A DNA stretch of 64,000 bases from an uncultured Mucispirillum sp. (GCA_944326705.1 CALVEY010000007.1:1-64000), one strand, 5' to 3'; positions 50,640 through 59,661 are shown, numbered from the stretch's first letter. Numbers and translations: made by a program. The notes: generated by a model not told the origin, from the sequence alone.

Positions 50640-52120
50640 TGAATAATTTAAATCAAAATCTTGATATAAAAAATACGCTGCAAACTACTGTTTTTATTAC
50701 ACCCCAAATGAAACAGTCTCTTGCTATCCTGCAAATGCCAATAGTTGAGCTTGAGCAGGAGCTTTCTAATATTTTAGAGGAAAACCCTATATTAGAAGCT
50801 GTAGAAGATGGGGGGAGTGATGATTTTGATAATATAGATGATTTTGATGATAACGAAAGTAAAGATTTATCTGAAGATATAGAAGATACTCAGGATAAAG
50901 ATAAAAACCTTGATAATCTTGTTGAAAAAGTAACAGGAGATGACTGGGAAGAATATATTGGCTATGAAAAGCTTGATGATATAAGCTATAAATCTACAAA
51001 TGATGAAAATAATTTTGATTTAGAGCAGGTTATTGGTGCAAAAGAATCGCTTTATGAGCATTTAATGTATCAGTTAAATATAAATATTATAGATACAGAA
51101 GAAAGACGCATAGGTGAATATATCATTGGCAATTTAGCAGAAGATGGATATTTTAGAATAGATATACATGATGCATGCAGTGAGCTTAATGTAGAAGAAA
51201 GTTTATTTGAAAAAGTATTAAATATCATAAAAACTTTTACACCATCAGGCATTGCATCATCAAGCCTGCAGGAATGTGTTATTACTCAAATAAAAGATAT
51301 GAATTGCGATGCAGTTTATATTGATTTAGCTGAAGAATTATTAGCAGGCTATTCTGCAGAGCTTGCAGCTTTTAAATATGATGATATATTAAAAGGTATG
51401 AGTATTGAAAGAGATACATTTGATTATCTGCTGCAGTTAATTAAGAAAACTGACCCGCGTCCAGGGCTTAATTTTTCAGGCAGTGATACAAAATTTATTA
51501 CACCTGATGTTTTTATAGTGCCAAATGAAGAAAACTTTGATATAATAGTTAATGAAAAAGGTCTTCCTAATATAAGACTTAATAATTACTATATAAAAAT
51601 GCTGCAGGGAAGTAATTTAGACAGCGAAGCAAAAAGCTATATTAAAGACAAAGTTAAAAATGCGGTATGGGTAATAGAAAGCCTGCAGAAAAGGCAGAAA
51701 GCTATTTATAAAGTTGTAAAAGCTATCAGTGACTATCAGGGAGAATTTTTGCAATATGGCATAAGTATGCTGAAACCTTTAAAATTAAAAGATATTGCAG
51801 AAGCTACAGGACTTCATGAATCAACTGTGAGCCGTGTAACTTCTGGTAAATACGCTATGACAAAACATGGCTTAATAGAGCTGAAATCATTTTTTTCTAA
51901 AAGCCTTGAAAGCCAGGACGGTGATATGTCAATAGGCGTTATAAAACAAAAAATTAAAGAGCTGATTGATGAAGAAGACAAAGAAGTTTGTCTTTCTGAC
52001 CAGCGAATAGTAGAGTTAATGGAAGAAAAAGGTATAAAAATTGCGAGACGCACTGTTGCGAAATATAGAGATGAGATGAATATTCCAACAATGTCGCAAA
52101 GAAGAAGGCTAAGGAGGTAA
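50639..52120 (+). CDS. rpoN: RNA polymerase sigma-54 factor
   Basis: Sigma-54 directs transcription from -24/-12 promoters with enhancer-binding activators. The 493-residue protein has the glutamine-rich region I (LQTTVFITPQMKQSLAILQM), an acidic region II, the core-binding domain, the HTH (HESTVSRV) and the C-terminal RpoN box with ARRTVAKYRDEM. Its place between lptB and hpf is the same as in enterobacteria. Confidence 0.97.
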   Translation: MNNLNQNLDIKNTLQTTVFITPQMKQSLAILQMPIVELEQELSNILEENPILEAVEDGGSDDFDNIDDFDDNESKDLSEDIEDTQDKDKNLDNLVEKVTGDDWEEYIGYEKLDDISYKSTNDENNFDLEQVIGAKESLYEHLMYQLNINIIDTEERRIGEYIIGNLAEDGYFRIDIHDACSELNVEESLFEKVLNIIKTFTPSGIASSSLQECVITQIKDMNCDAVYIDLAEELLAGYSAELAAFKYDDILKGMSIERDTFDYLLQLIKKTDPRPGLNFSGSDTKFITPDVFIVPNEENFDIIVNEKGLPNIRLNNYYIKMLQGSNLDSEAKSYIKDKVKNAVWVIESLQKRQKAIYKVVKAISDYQGEFLQYGISMLKPLKLKDIAEATGLHESTVSRVTSGKYAMTKHGLIELKSFFSKSLESQDGDMSIGVIKQKIKELIDEEDKEVCLSDQRIVELMEEKGIKIARRTVAKYRDEMNIPTMSQRRRLRR

Positions 52121-52124
52121 TATT

Positions 52125-52664
52125 ATGAATATTACAGTTAACGCAAAACACACTACTCTTACAGATGCTATCAGAGATTATTCTGAAAAGAAAATCCAAA
52201 GAATAGCAAAATATTTTGATGACAATATGGATGTTCATGTTAACCTGAATGTTGAAAAAAATATGCATATTGCAGAAATATTTGTAAATGTAAAAGGAAT
52301 GTTTTTAAAAGGGATAGAAAAATCTGAAGATATGTATGCTTCTATTGATATGGCAGTTGATAAAATAGAAAGGCAGGTTGTTAAGTATAAAGAAAAACTT
52401 ACATCTCGTAAAAACATAGAAAACAGAGAAGCTATGGAAGACTTAAAACTTAGTGTTTATGACTATAATGAAGACAGCGCCATAGATGAACCAACTGTTG
52501 TTATATCTAAACAAATACCTGCAAAACCAATGGATATTGAAGAAGCTATTATGCAGATGGACTTAATGAACAGAAACTTCTTCGTTTTCCGTAATGCAGA
52601 AAATTCTGAAGTTAATGTTGTCTATAAAAGAGATGACGGTAAAGTTGGTATTATTGAACCATAA
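52125..52664 (+). CDS. hpf: Ribosome hibernation promoting factor, long form
   Basis: HPF binds the 30S subunit at the A and P sites and dimerises ribosomes in resting cells. At 179 residues it is the long form: the N-terminal HPF/YfiA domain (1-100), a linker and a C-terminal dimerisation domain (about 125-178, including PMDIEEAIMQMDLMNRNFFVF). A GGAGG site precedes the ATG. A strong hairpin follows the gene. Confidence 0.94.
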   Translation: MNITVNAKHTTLTDAIRDYSEKKIQRIAKYFDDNMDVHVNLNVEKNMHIAEIFVNVKGMFLKGIEKSEDMYASIDMAVDKIERQVVKYKEKLTSRKNIENREAMEDLKLSVYDYNEDSAIDEPTVVISKQIPAKPMDIEEAIMQMDLMNRNFFVFRNAENSEVNVVYKRDDGKVGIIEP

Positions 52665-52671
52665 TTATATA

Positions 52672-52696
52672 AGTGTGGCTGAATACCAGCCACACT
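52672..52696 (+). terminator. Hairpin after hpf, possible terminator or attenuator
   Basis: AGTGTGGCTG (52672-52681) pairs perfectly with CAGCCACACT (52687-52696) around a 5-base loop. The sequence after it is AT-rich but lacks a clean T-run, so partial read-through into rapZ is plausible. It marks the only sizeable gap (73 bases) between the 33.4-52.7 kb run and the rapZ-PTS genes. Confidence 0.6.
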
Positions 52697-52737
52697 ATTT
52701 ATAATATTTATATAATCCTTGATTTACAGGAATTTTT

Positions 52738-53583
52738 ATGAATAACCTTTCCATAGTAATCATAACAGGTCTTTCTGGTGCAGGTAAATCTCATGCTGCA
52801 AAAGTATTTGAAGATTTAGGCTATTATACTATTGATAATGTGCCACTGCCTATTCTTGAAAAAGTAGTAGAGCTTTTTTACAGTCTTGATAATGGTATAA
52901 CAAAAGTAGCTTTTGTAATAGATTCAAGAGCAAAAGATATTAATTTAGTTTATCAATTTATTAAGATGCTTAAAGAAAAATATAATGCAACATCTATTTT
53001 TATGGATGCATCTAGTGAAACTTTAATTAAAAGGTATAAAGAAACAAGGCGTAAACATCCCCTTGGAAGTGATGTGCCTGAATCTATTAAAAAAGAAATT
53101 ACTCTTATGGGTAATGTAAAAGATATTTCTGATATTGTTTTAAATACTGATAATAAAAGTATTCATGATTTAACAAAAGAAATAGTCAGTATTTTTGCTA
53201 TGCATGCAAATGATTTTATAATCACTCTGCAGTCTTTTGGATTTAAAAATGGTGTCCCTACTGATGCAGATATGATGTTTGATGTTCGTTTTATGCGCAA
53301 CCCTCATTTTGATGACGGCCTTAGGACTATGACAGGCTTAAATGAGGAAGTTCAGGAATATGTAAAAGCTGATGAAAGTTATTATGAATTTATGGAAAAG
53401 CTGACAGGTATGGTGAAAATGCTTATTCCTTTATATGTAAAAGAAGGTAAAAAATATTTTAATATATCTATAGGCTGCACAGGTGGAAAACACAGATCTG
53501 TAACTGTTGTTGAAAATTTAGCAGCTGCATTAGCTGACAGCTCATGTAATATAAGGATTAAACACAGAGATATTGATAAATAA
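52738..53583 (+). CDS. rapZ: RNase adaptor protein / nucleotide-binding protein RapZ
   Basis: The 281-residue P-loop protein has Walker A GLSGAGKS at 11-18, GYYTIDNVP and a C-terminal domain with GCTGGKHRSV near 248. In E. coli RapZ senses glucosamine-6-phosphate through this C-domain and controls the GlmS-regulating small RNAs; elsewhere (YvcJ) its role differs. Here it stands between hpf and a mannose-family PTS, and glmM is upstream, which fits a link with amino-sugar supply. Confidence 0.93.
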   Translation: MNNLSIVIITGLSGAGKSHAAKVFEDLGYYTIDNVPLPILEKVVELFYSLDNGITKVAFVIDSRAKDINLVYQFIKMLKEKYNATSIFMDASSETLIKRYKETRRKHPLGSDVPESIKKEITLMGNVKDISDIVLNTDNKSIHDLTKEIVSIFAMHANDFIITLQSFGFKNGVPTDADMMFDVRFMRNPHFDDGLRTMTGLNEEVQEYVKADESYYEFMEKLTGMVKMLIPLYVKEGKKYFNISIGCTGGKHRSVTVVENLAAALADSSCNIRIKHRDIDK

Positions 53584-53601
53584 AGGTGAAAAGGGTTTGG
53601 G

Positions 53602-54003
53602 ATGGTAATTGTTATATTAACTCATGGAATGTTTGGTGAAGAGCTTCTTCATGCTGCTGAAATGATTATTGGAAGGCAGGATAAAGTGGAAGTTATATCT
53701 ATACAAGGCGGAGTATCTATGAACGATGCGTCTTTAAAATTAGAAGATATTTTAAAGCAGTATAAAACAGAAAGCTGTCTTGTATTTACAGATATGTTTG
53801 GCGGAAGCCCTTCTAATATATCAATGGCATATTTAAATAAAAATACAGTGGAAGTAATATCAGGAGTTAACCTGCCGATGCTTTTAAAAGCATTTACTAT
53901 GCGCATGGATAACTCTAATACTCTTGAGCAAATAGCTAAAGAATCAGCAGAAGCTGGACGAAATAGTATAAAAGTAGCAGGAGAATTGCTTAATAAAAAA
54001 TGA
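53602..54003 (+). CDS. PTS mannose-family EIIA component
   Basis: The 133-residue protein is a stand-alone EIIA-Man-type domain. The phosphorylated histidine is His8 in ILTHGMFG, and the conserved DMFGGSPSN loop is near 65-73. It accepts phosphate from HPr and passes it to EIIB, which is encoded next with a four-base overlap. All partners lie in the same operon. Confidence 0.92.
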   Translation: MVIVILTHGMFGEELLHAAEMIIGRQDKVEVISIQGGVSMNDASLKLEDILKQYKTESCLVFTDMFGGSPSNISMAYLNKNTVEVISGVNLPMLLKAFTMRMDNSNTLEQIAKESAEAGRNSIKVAGELLNKK

Positions 54004-54476
54004 AGCGTCTAATATACAGAGTAGATGACAGATTTATACATGGTCAGGTTTTAGAGGGCTGGGTAAATTATCTGCATATTAAAGATATTATTATTGTTAA
54101 TGATGTTATAGCTAACGATAGTATCCGTGCGTCTATTTACCAAAGCACTCTGCCTTCTGGTTCAAAATTTTCTGTATATACTGTAGATGATTTCTGTGCA
54201 AAAAAACCTTATCTTAAAACTAAGAAGAAATTTACATTAATTTTGCTTGGCTCTGTTGATGATTTATTAAAAACACAGGAAACTTTTTCATCAAATATTT
54301 ATTTTAATATTGGATGTGTTGCAGACAGAACACATGATGTGTGCATTAATGACAGCGTATTTTTATCATTAAATGATTTTCATAAACTTCAAACATTATC
54401 AGAAAATTATGATATTTACTTCCATAAAGTTCCATGGGAAAAACCAGTAATATTTTCTCACAACCAAAGAGCGTAG
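54000..54476 (+). CDS. PTS mannose/sorbose-family EIIB component
   Basis: The 158-residue protein has the EIIB-Man N-terminal motif RVDDRFIHGQ with the phospho-accepting His14. It transfers phosphate from EIIA to the sugar bound by the IIC-IID membrane complex. Overlap with the EIIA gene and an eight-base distance to the IIC gene indicate one transcript. Confidence 0.92.
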   Translation: MKRLIYRVDDRFIHGQVLEGWVNYLHIKDIIIVNDVIANDSIRASIYQSTLPSGSKFSVYTVDDFCAKKPYLKTKKKFTLILLGSVDDLLKTQETFSSNIYFNIGCVADRTHDVCINDSVFLSLNDFHKLQTLSENYDIYFHKVPWEKPVIFSHNQRA

Positions 54477-54483
54477 GTGCGGT

Positions 54484-55167
54484 ATGGAAGAAATATCTAT
54501 TTGGCAGATAATATTTCTTATCATTTTCTCTGGGTTTATTTCTATAGACAGGCTTGCTGGCTTAAATATAATGATTTCTCGTCCTATTATTGTATCAGGT
54601 ATTATAGGTATAGTTTTTAATAATATTTATGCAGCACTTATGATAGGGCTTATATTTGAGTTTATAGGTATGCTTGAAGTGCCTGTTGGAACAACTATTG
54701 CTCATGATGATACTTTTGGCGGTTACGCTGGAGCATCAGCTGTGCTTCTTGGGTATATAAACCCTGATGCTGTTAATATTTTAGCTGCTATTTTTATTAT
54801 TTCACTTTTAATGTATCCTGTTACTTTATCAGACAAAGGTTTTAGGGAAATCAACAGATATCTTGTTAAAAAAAGTGTTATTAATAACAAAACAGGTAAT
54901 GAAAACAGGCTGATTTCTTTAGGTATTTTTTTAGCATTTATACGCGGAGTAGTAGTTTATAATGCAGGTCTTATAATTGTTTTAGTTTTTATGAGCATTA
55001 TAAGCACTATTGAGCTTCATTTTACAAACCTTTATAAACCAGTTGTAGCTTTAACTATTATAGCTACATTTATGTCTGACTATTTGTTAAGATTTTTAAT
55101 TATTAATAGATTATATAAAGTATTACTGCTGGCATTAGGTGTAGCTGCAGGCTGGTGGATAATATGA
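54484..55167 (+). CDS. PTS mannose-family EIIC membrane component
   Basis: The 227-residue hydrophobic protein has about six to seven membrane helices and the IIC-Man features, including the early GLNIMISRPIIVSGIIG region and EVPVGTTIAHDDTFGG near 72-87. With IID it forms the sugar channel. The sugar specificity cannot be deduced from sequence; mannose, glucosamine, N-acetylglucosamine and related sugars are typical of the family. Confidence 0.9.
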   Translation: MEEISIWQIIFLIIFSGFISIDRLAGLNIMISRPIIVSGIIGIVFNNIYAALMIGLIFEFIGMLEVPVGTTIAHDDTFGGYAGASAVLLGYINPDAVNILAAIFIISLLMYPVTLSDKGFREINRYLVKKSVINNKTGNENRLISLGIFLAFIRGVVVYNAGLIIVLVFMSIISTIELHFTNLYKPVVALTIIATFMSDYLLRFLIINRLYKVLLLALGVAAGWWII

Positions 55168-55868
55168 GAAGATTGGTTATATTTCCAACACTTTTAAAAA
55201 GTATGTTTTATCAAGGCAACTGGAATATTACCAATATGCAGGGCACAGGCTTCAGGTGGCTTTTAAAAGATTTTTTTAAACATAATAAAACTGAGCTGCC
55301 ATCAGATTTTGATTCTTCGCCACTTTACTATTTTAATACTAACCCTTATTTAGTGACTTTTATTTTAGGTTTATTATTAAAAGAAACACAGGAAAAAGGC
55401 AAAATAGGGGATTATGATAAAATATATTCATCTGCGCTTGCTGCATTAGGTGATACTTTTTTCTGGCATTCTTTAAGACCTTTTGCGTTTTTTGTTTCAA
55501 TATGGGCAATTGTAGTAAACCCTGTATTATTGATAATTTTATATCTTGTTGTTTTTAACTTATTTAACATAGTTTTTAGAGTGCTTGGTTTTTATTACGG
55601 CTATACATTTGGTGCAAATGTAATGTTTTTATTTAATAAGATAGGCTTTAATAAATGGAGTGCCATTTTTGATGCAATGACCACCTTTATGGCTGGTTTT
55701 GTAATAGCCTATGTTATTAAATATCAATATTATGAAGGCTCTATACACGTTATTAAATCAGTTTTATTGTTTATTGTAGGTATAATACTTTCTAAATGGG
55801 TGCGAGGACCGTTAGAACTGATAATTGTAACTACAATACTTGGAGTGCTGTTATTATTTGGAGTATAA
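55164..55868 (+). CDS. PTS mannose-family EIID membrane component
   Basis: The 234-residue protein has the IID-Man N-terminal pattern (LLKSMFYQGNWNITNMQGTG) and C-terminal membrane helices. ATG 55164 overlaps the IIC stop as ATGA and is preferred to GTG 55155. HPr starts one base after the stop. With IIA, IIB and IIC this completes the permease. Confidence 0.9.
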   Translation: MRRLVIFPTLLKSMFYQGNWNITNMQGTGFRWLLKDFFKHNKTELPSDFDSSPLYYFNTNPYLVTFILGLLLKETQEKGKIGDYDKIYSSALAALGDTFFWHSLRPFAFFVSIWAIVVNPVLLIILYLVVFNLFNIVFRVLGFYYGYTFGANVMFLFNKIGFNKWSAIFDAMTTFMAGFVIAYVIKYQYYEGSIHVIKSVLLFIVGIILSKWVRGPLELIIVTTILGVLLLFGV

Positions 55869-55869
55869 T

Positions 55870-56142
55870 ATGAGTTATACATTTGAAGCAGTTATCAAAA
55901 ATAAATTAGGAATACATGCGCGTATTGCTGCATTACTTGTGAAAACAGTTAATAAATATGATGCAGAAGCATATATACTTTTCCATGGTTATAAAGTAAA
56001 TATAAAACATTTAATAGATGTTATATCTTTATCTATTACTCAGAATTCTGTAGTAGAAATAAATGTGGAAGGAAAAGATGCTGCAGAGTGCAGTGAAGAA
56101 CTGCAGCAGTTAATAGAAAATAGTTTTGGAGAAATATCTTGA
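55870..56142 (+). CDS. ptsH: PTS phosphocarrier protein HPr
   Basis: HPr shuttles phosphate from EI to EIIA. The 90-residue protein keeps the active His16 in LGIHARIA. The regulatory serine site, Ser46 in the usual KSIMG motif, reads KHLID here, so His47 replaces Ser and HPr kinase could not act at that position. ATG 55870 is used; an upstream in-frame start would lie within the IID gene. It overlaps ptsI by four bases. Confidence 0.92.
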   Translation: MSYTFEAVIKNKLGIHARIAALLVKTVNKYDAEAYILFHGYKVNIKHLIDVISLSITQNSVVEINVEGKDAAECSEELQQLIENSFGEIS

Positions 56143-57851
56143 TTATTAAAAAAGGTGCTGCAATATCAAATGGTATTGCTATTGGTAGAGCGTTAGTTAT
56201 ATGTCGCGATAAAATCAGTGTTAAAGGTTATAAAATACAGGATACTAATACTGAAATAGAAAAACTGCATACTGCAGTATCCCACACATCAAAACTTTTA
56301 GACCAAATGCAGCTTTTAAGTAAAACATATAAAGAGCTGTATGATGTATATAAACTGCTTTTAACTGATGAATCATTTATTGGAAAGGCAGTATCAATTA
56401 TTGAAGAAGAAAAAGTTAATGCAGAATATGCTTTGAAAAAAGTAACTGATAATTTAATGAATAAACTCTCTCTTTCAGATAATGAATATTTTCAAGCAAG
56501 AATGCATGATATAAAAGATATATATATGCGTCTTGTCCGTTATATGTCAAATATTGTTGTAGAAAATATTGAAGAAGCAGACGAAAATTCTATTTTAATA
56601 TTTAGTGATTTTACTGTTTCAGATATTGATGCTATGGTGAAAAAGAAAGTTAAAGGCTTTGTTTCTTCATCAGGCAATAAAATGAGCCATAAAAGCATAA
56701 TAGTTAGAGAATCAGGCATTGTATCAGTATCTAATATAAAAAATATAGATACAGTAATAAAAACTGGCGATACTGTTATTGTGGATGGGTTTCTAGGCTA
56801 TGTTACTGTTAACCCAGATGAAGCAACATTAAAAAAATATAAAAAGAAAAAAGAAGATTATGATAATTTCTTATATTCTGTAAAAAATGAACATGATACA
56901 ACATGCAAAACAAAAGACGGCAGTGTTGTTTCATTATATGCGAATATAAATAGTAATGACGAATTAACCCATATAAATGTGCATGGATTAAATGGAGTAG
57001 GGCTTTACAGAACTGAGTTTTTATATATAAATAATGGTCTTTTATCAGAAGAAGAGCAGTATAATATATATAAAACAGCACTGCTTGCTTTACATAATAA
57101 ACCGCTTGTAGTAAGAACTTTTGATTTAGGCGGTGATAAAATCAGCAGATTTATGCCAAACTCTATAGAAGAAAACCCTGCACTTGGTCTTAGAGCTATA
57201 AGATATAGTATGAAATACCGTGATTTTTTCAGTGCGCAGATAAGGGCTGTTTTAAGAGCTGGCACATCTGGGGATATAAGACTTTTACTGCCTATGATAT
57301 CATCTGTTGATGAGCTTTTGGAAGTAAAAGCTATTATAGAAAGCGAAAAAAAACGCCTGCAGGAAATGAATATTCCGTATAGAGATAATATACCTGTTGG
57401 TATAATGATAGAAGTGCCGTCTACTGCTATTGCAATAGACAGGTTTATTAAATATGCAGATTTTTTCAGTATAGGGACAAATGATTTAATTCAGTATATG
57501 ATAGGCGTTGATAGAAATAATGAAGATGTAAGCAGCCTTTATTCACCTGTGCATCCTGCTATCCTTTACACTTTAAAAAATATTTACGATAAAGTATCAG
57601 AATCAGGCAAACCAATATCAATATGTGGGGAGTTAGCAGGTGACGGTAGATATACTGCAGTATTAATCGGGCTTGGATACCGTTCATTCAGTATGAATCC
57701 GCGTTCATCTTATATGATTAGAAAAATGCTTTCAACTTTTAATGTTAATGACTGTAAAAGGCTTGCAAATATCTTGTTAAGCTGTGATACAATAGATGAA
57801 ATTGAAGCATTAATTACTGATTTTAATGGAAAACAAATTTTGTCCGATTAA
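56139..57851 (+). CDS. ptsI: PTS enzyme I
   Basis: EI autophosphorylates from PEP and donates to HPr. The 570-residue protein has an HPr-binding N-terminal domain, the swivel domain with phospho-His184 in KMSHKSIIVR, and the PEP-binding barrel (about 255-560) with RTEFLY, the metal ligands near EVPS and Cys496 in ICGELAGD. The usual GGRTSHTAI motif around the His is SGNKMSHKSI, a divergent form. The start is TTG 56139, inside the ptsH stop. Confidence 0.93.
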   Translation: MIIKKGAAISNGIAIGRALVICRDKISVKGYKIQDTNTEIEKLHTAVSHTSKLLDQMQLLSKTYKELYDVYKLLLTDESFIGKAVSIIEEEKVNAEYALKKVTDNLMNKLSLSDNEYFQARMHDIKDIYMRLVRYMSNIVVENIEEADENSILIFSDFTVSDIDAMVKKKVKGFVSSSGNKMSHKSIIVRESGIVSVSNIKNIDTVIKTGDTVIVDGFLGYVTVNPDEATLKKYKKKKEDYDNFLYSVKNEHDTTCKTKDGSVVSLYANINSNDELTHINVHGLNGVGLYRTEFLYINNGLLSEEEQYNIYKTALLALHNKPLVVRTFDLGGDKISRFMPNSIEENPALGLRAIRYSMKYRDFFSAQIRAVLRAGTSGDIRLLLPMISSVDELLEVKAIIESEKKRLQEMNIPYRDNIPVGIMIEVPSTAIAIDRFIKYADFFSIGTNDLIQYMIGVDRNNEDVSSLYSPVHPAILYTLKNIYDKVSESGKPISICGELAGDGRYTAVLIGLGYRSFSMNPRSSYMIRKMLSTFNVNDCKRLANILLSCDTIDEIEALITDFNGKQILSD

Positions 57852-57862
57852 TAAATATATAT

Positions 57863-57891
57863 TTGACAAATAATATAATTCTATTTATAAT
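57863..57891 (+). promoter_or_regulatory. Consensus sigma-70 promoter of the efflux operon
   Basis: TTGACA (57863-57868) and TATAAT (57886-57891) match the consensus exactly with the ideal 17-base spacer, 60 bases before the first start codon. This predicts strong basal transcription unless repressed; the leader of about 50 bases is AT-rich, with no clear operator. Confidence 0.75.
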
Positions 57892-57950
57892 ATAATAGTA
57901 AATTATATAATATTTAGTAGTGATAATTATATATTATGTTTAGGTGAATT

Positions 57951-58736
57951 ATGAAAAAAGTGATTATTTTACTTGTTGTTATAGCAGTATTAGCAATAGG
58001 ATTTTTTGCAGGATATAGATATTTATATAAAAAAGCCGACAGTGTTTTCAAACTTTCTGGTGAAATACAGATGACACAAGTTGATGTTGCTTTTCAAGTG
58101 CCTGGCACTATTTCTCACAGATATTTTTCAGAAGGTATGGCAGTTAAAAAAGACCAGCTTCTTGCAGAATTAAATAACGAAACATATTTAACTCAACAGA
58201 AAATGGCTAAAGCTAATGAAGAAGCAGCAAAATGGGGCTTGGAAGAATTAAAAGCCAGCTTAAAAAAAGCAGGCACAACTAATAACAATTTATTAGAAAA
58301 AACTCAGGCACAGTTAGATGCTGCATCTGCAAATAGAGAGCTTGCTGATTATCAGTTATCATATACTAAACTTAATTCACCATTAAACGGAGTTATTTTA
58401 GCAGCTTATAAAGAAGAAGGTGAAGTGGTTGCAGCAGGTGCTCCTGTATTTTCTATTGGTGATACAGATAAACTTTGGCTTAGAGCATATCTGCCAGAAA
58501 CAAAAACTGATGCTGTTAAATTAGGTCAGAAAATGATTATAAAAATTGATAGTATGCCTAATGAAAAATTTGAAGGAAAAATTGTTTTTATTTCTGATAA
58601 AGCAGAGTTTACTCCAAAACAAATTTATACTACAGAAGAAAGAGTTAAACTTGTTTATAAAGTGAAAATAGAAATTACAGATACAAAAGGTATCTTAAAA
58701 CCAGGTATTCCAGCAGATGCATTTTTAGAGGAATAA
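57951..58736 (+). CDS. HlyD/YbhG-type periplasmic adaptor protein
   Basis: The 261-residue membrane-fusion protein has an N-terminal anchor (about 4-22), lipoyl-like halves flanking a short helical hairpin (about 70-120) and a beta-barrel segment. It is a short adaptor resembling YbhG. It precedes two ABC ATPases and two ABC-2 permeases, matching the E. coli YbhGFSR drug and cation efflux system. An outer-membrane TolC-type partner is not encoded here. Confidence 0.88.
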   Translation: MKKVIILLVVIAVLAIGFFAGYRYLYKKADSVFKLSGEIQMTQVDVAFQVPGTISHRYFSEGMAVKKDQLLAELNNETYLTQQKMAKANEEAAKWGLEELKASLKKAGTTNNNLLEKTQAQLDAASANRELADYQLSYTKLNSPLNGVILAAYKEEGEVVAAGAPVFSIGDTDKLWLRAYLPETKTDAVKLGQKMIIKIDSMPNEKFEGKIVFISDKAEFTPKQIYTTEERVKLVYKVKIEITDTKGILKPGIPADAFLEE

Positions 58737-58740
58737 TCTA

Positions 58741-59661
58741 ATGTCTAAATCAGAATTGATTATTTCTGAAAACTTATCAAAATCCTTTGGAGATAACCAT
58801 GCGTTAGTAGATTTTTCTCTTTCAGTTAAGCAGGGAGAAATTTCTGGTATTGTAGGACCTGATGGTGCAGGTAAAACTACAGCTATGCGCATATTATCTA
58901 CAGTATCTATGCCTGATAAAGGCTCTTTATTTATCAATGGTGTAAATGCCTTAAAAGATTACCGCGGTGCAAGAAAAAGTATTGGTTATATGAGCCAGAA
59001 ATTTGGCTTATATATAGATATGAGTGTAGAAGAAAATATTAATTTCTTTGCAGATTTGCAGGGTGTTCCTAAATCAGAAATAAACGATAGAAAAAAAATG
59101 CTTTTAACAGCAAGCGGTATGTATCAGTTCCGCTCTCGGCTTGCAGGCAGGCTTTCAGGTGGTATGAAGCAGAAACTTGCATTATGCTGTGCATTAATCC
59201 ATGAACCAAAAGTATTAATATTAGATGAACCTACAAATGGGGTGGACCCTGTTTCTCGCAGAGAATTCTGGCAGATATTAAACAGGTTTGCTTCAGACGG
59301 CACAGCTATTGTATATGCTACAAGTTATCTTGATGAAGCAGAAAGATGTAATACTATTAACTTAATGAATAAAGGAAGTATTATTGCAGGTGGTCATTTA
59401 GAATATCTGCAGTCACTGCCTGAAATAGAAGTTATTGAAGTAAAAGGGGAAAAAGTCCGCAATATAATGGAAAATATACCTGCAAAATATGGTAAAGTAT
59501 GGTCTTTTGGTTCAGCTTTGCATATACATGCACCAAAAGGTAGAAATTATGCGGAAAGTCTTAAAACTTTATTAAACAATAATTATGAAATATCTGTTAT
59601 ACCACCTTCGCTGGAAGATATTTTTACTTATCTTACATATAAAGGTGATACAAATGAGTAA
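58741..59661 (+). CDS. ABC transporter ATPase, first of two (YbhF N-half-like)
   Basis: The 306-residue ATPase has Walker A GPDGAGKT at 39-46, the signature LSGGMKQ near 138, and Walker B LILDEPTNGVDP near 159. The H-loop histidine is missing: the sequence is YATSYLDEAE with Ser195 where His is usual. This copy may bind but poorly hydrolyse ATP. In E. coli YbhF two such domains are fused; here they are separate genes overlapping by eight bases. Confidence 0.9.
   Translation: MSKSELIISENLSKSFGDNHALVDFSLSVKQGEISGIVGPDGAGKTTAMRILSTVSMPDKGSLFINGVNALKDYRGARKSIGYMSQKFGLYIDMSVEENINFFADLQGVPKSEINDRKKMLLTASGMYQFRSRLAGRLSGGMKQKLALCCALIHEPKVLILDEPTNGVDPVSRREFWQILNRFASDGTAIVYATSYLDEAERCNTINLMNKGSIIAGGHLEYLQSLPEIEVIEVKGEKVRNIMENIPAKYGKVWSFGSALHIHAPKGRNYAESLKTLLNNNYEISVIPPSLEDIFTYLTYKGDTNE

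Noticed and set aside
57898-57950. Near-palindromic AT-rich sequence in the leader of the efflux operon, considered as a TetR-type operator.
   Set aside because: The symmetry is imperfect and low in complexity; such patterns are frequent at this base composition, and no regulator gene is adjacent.
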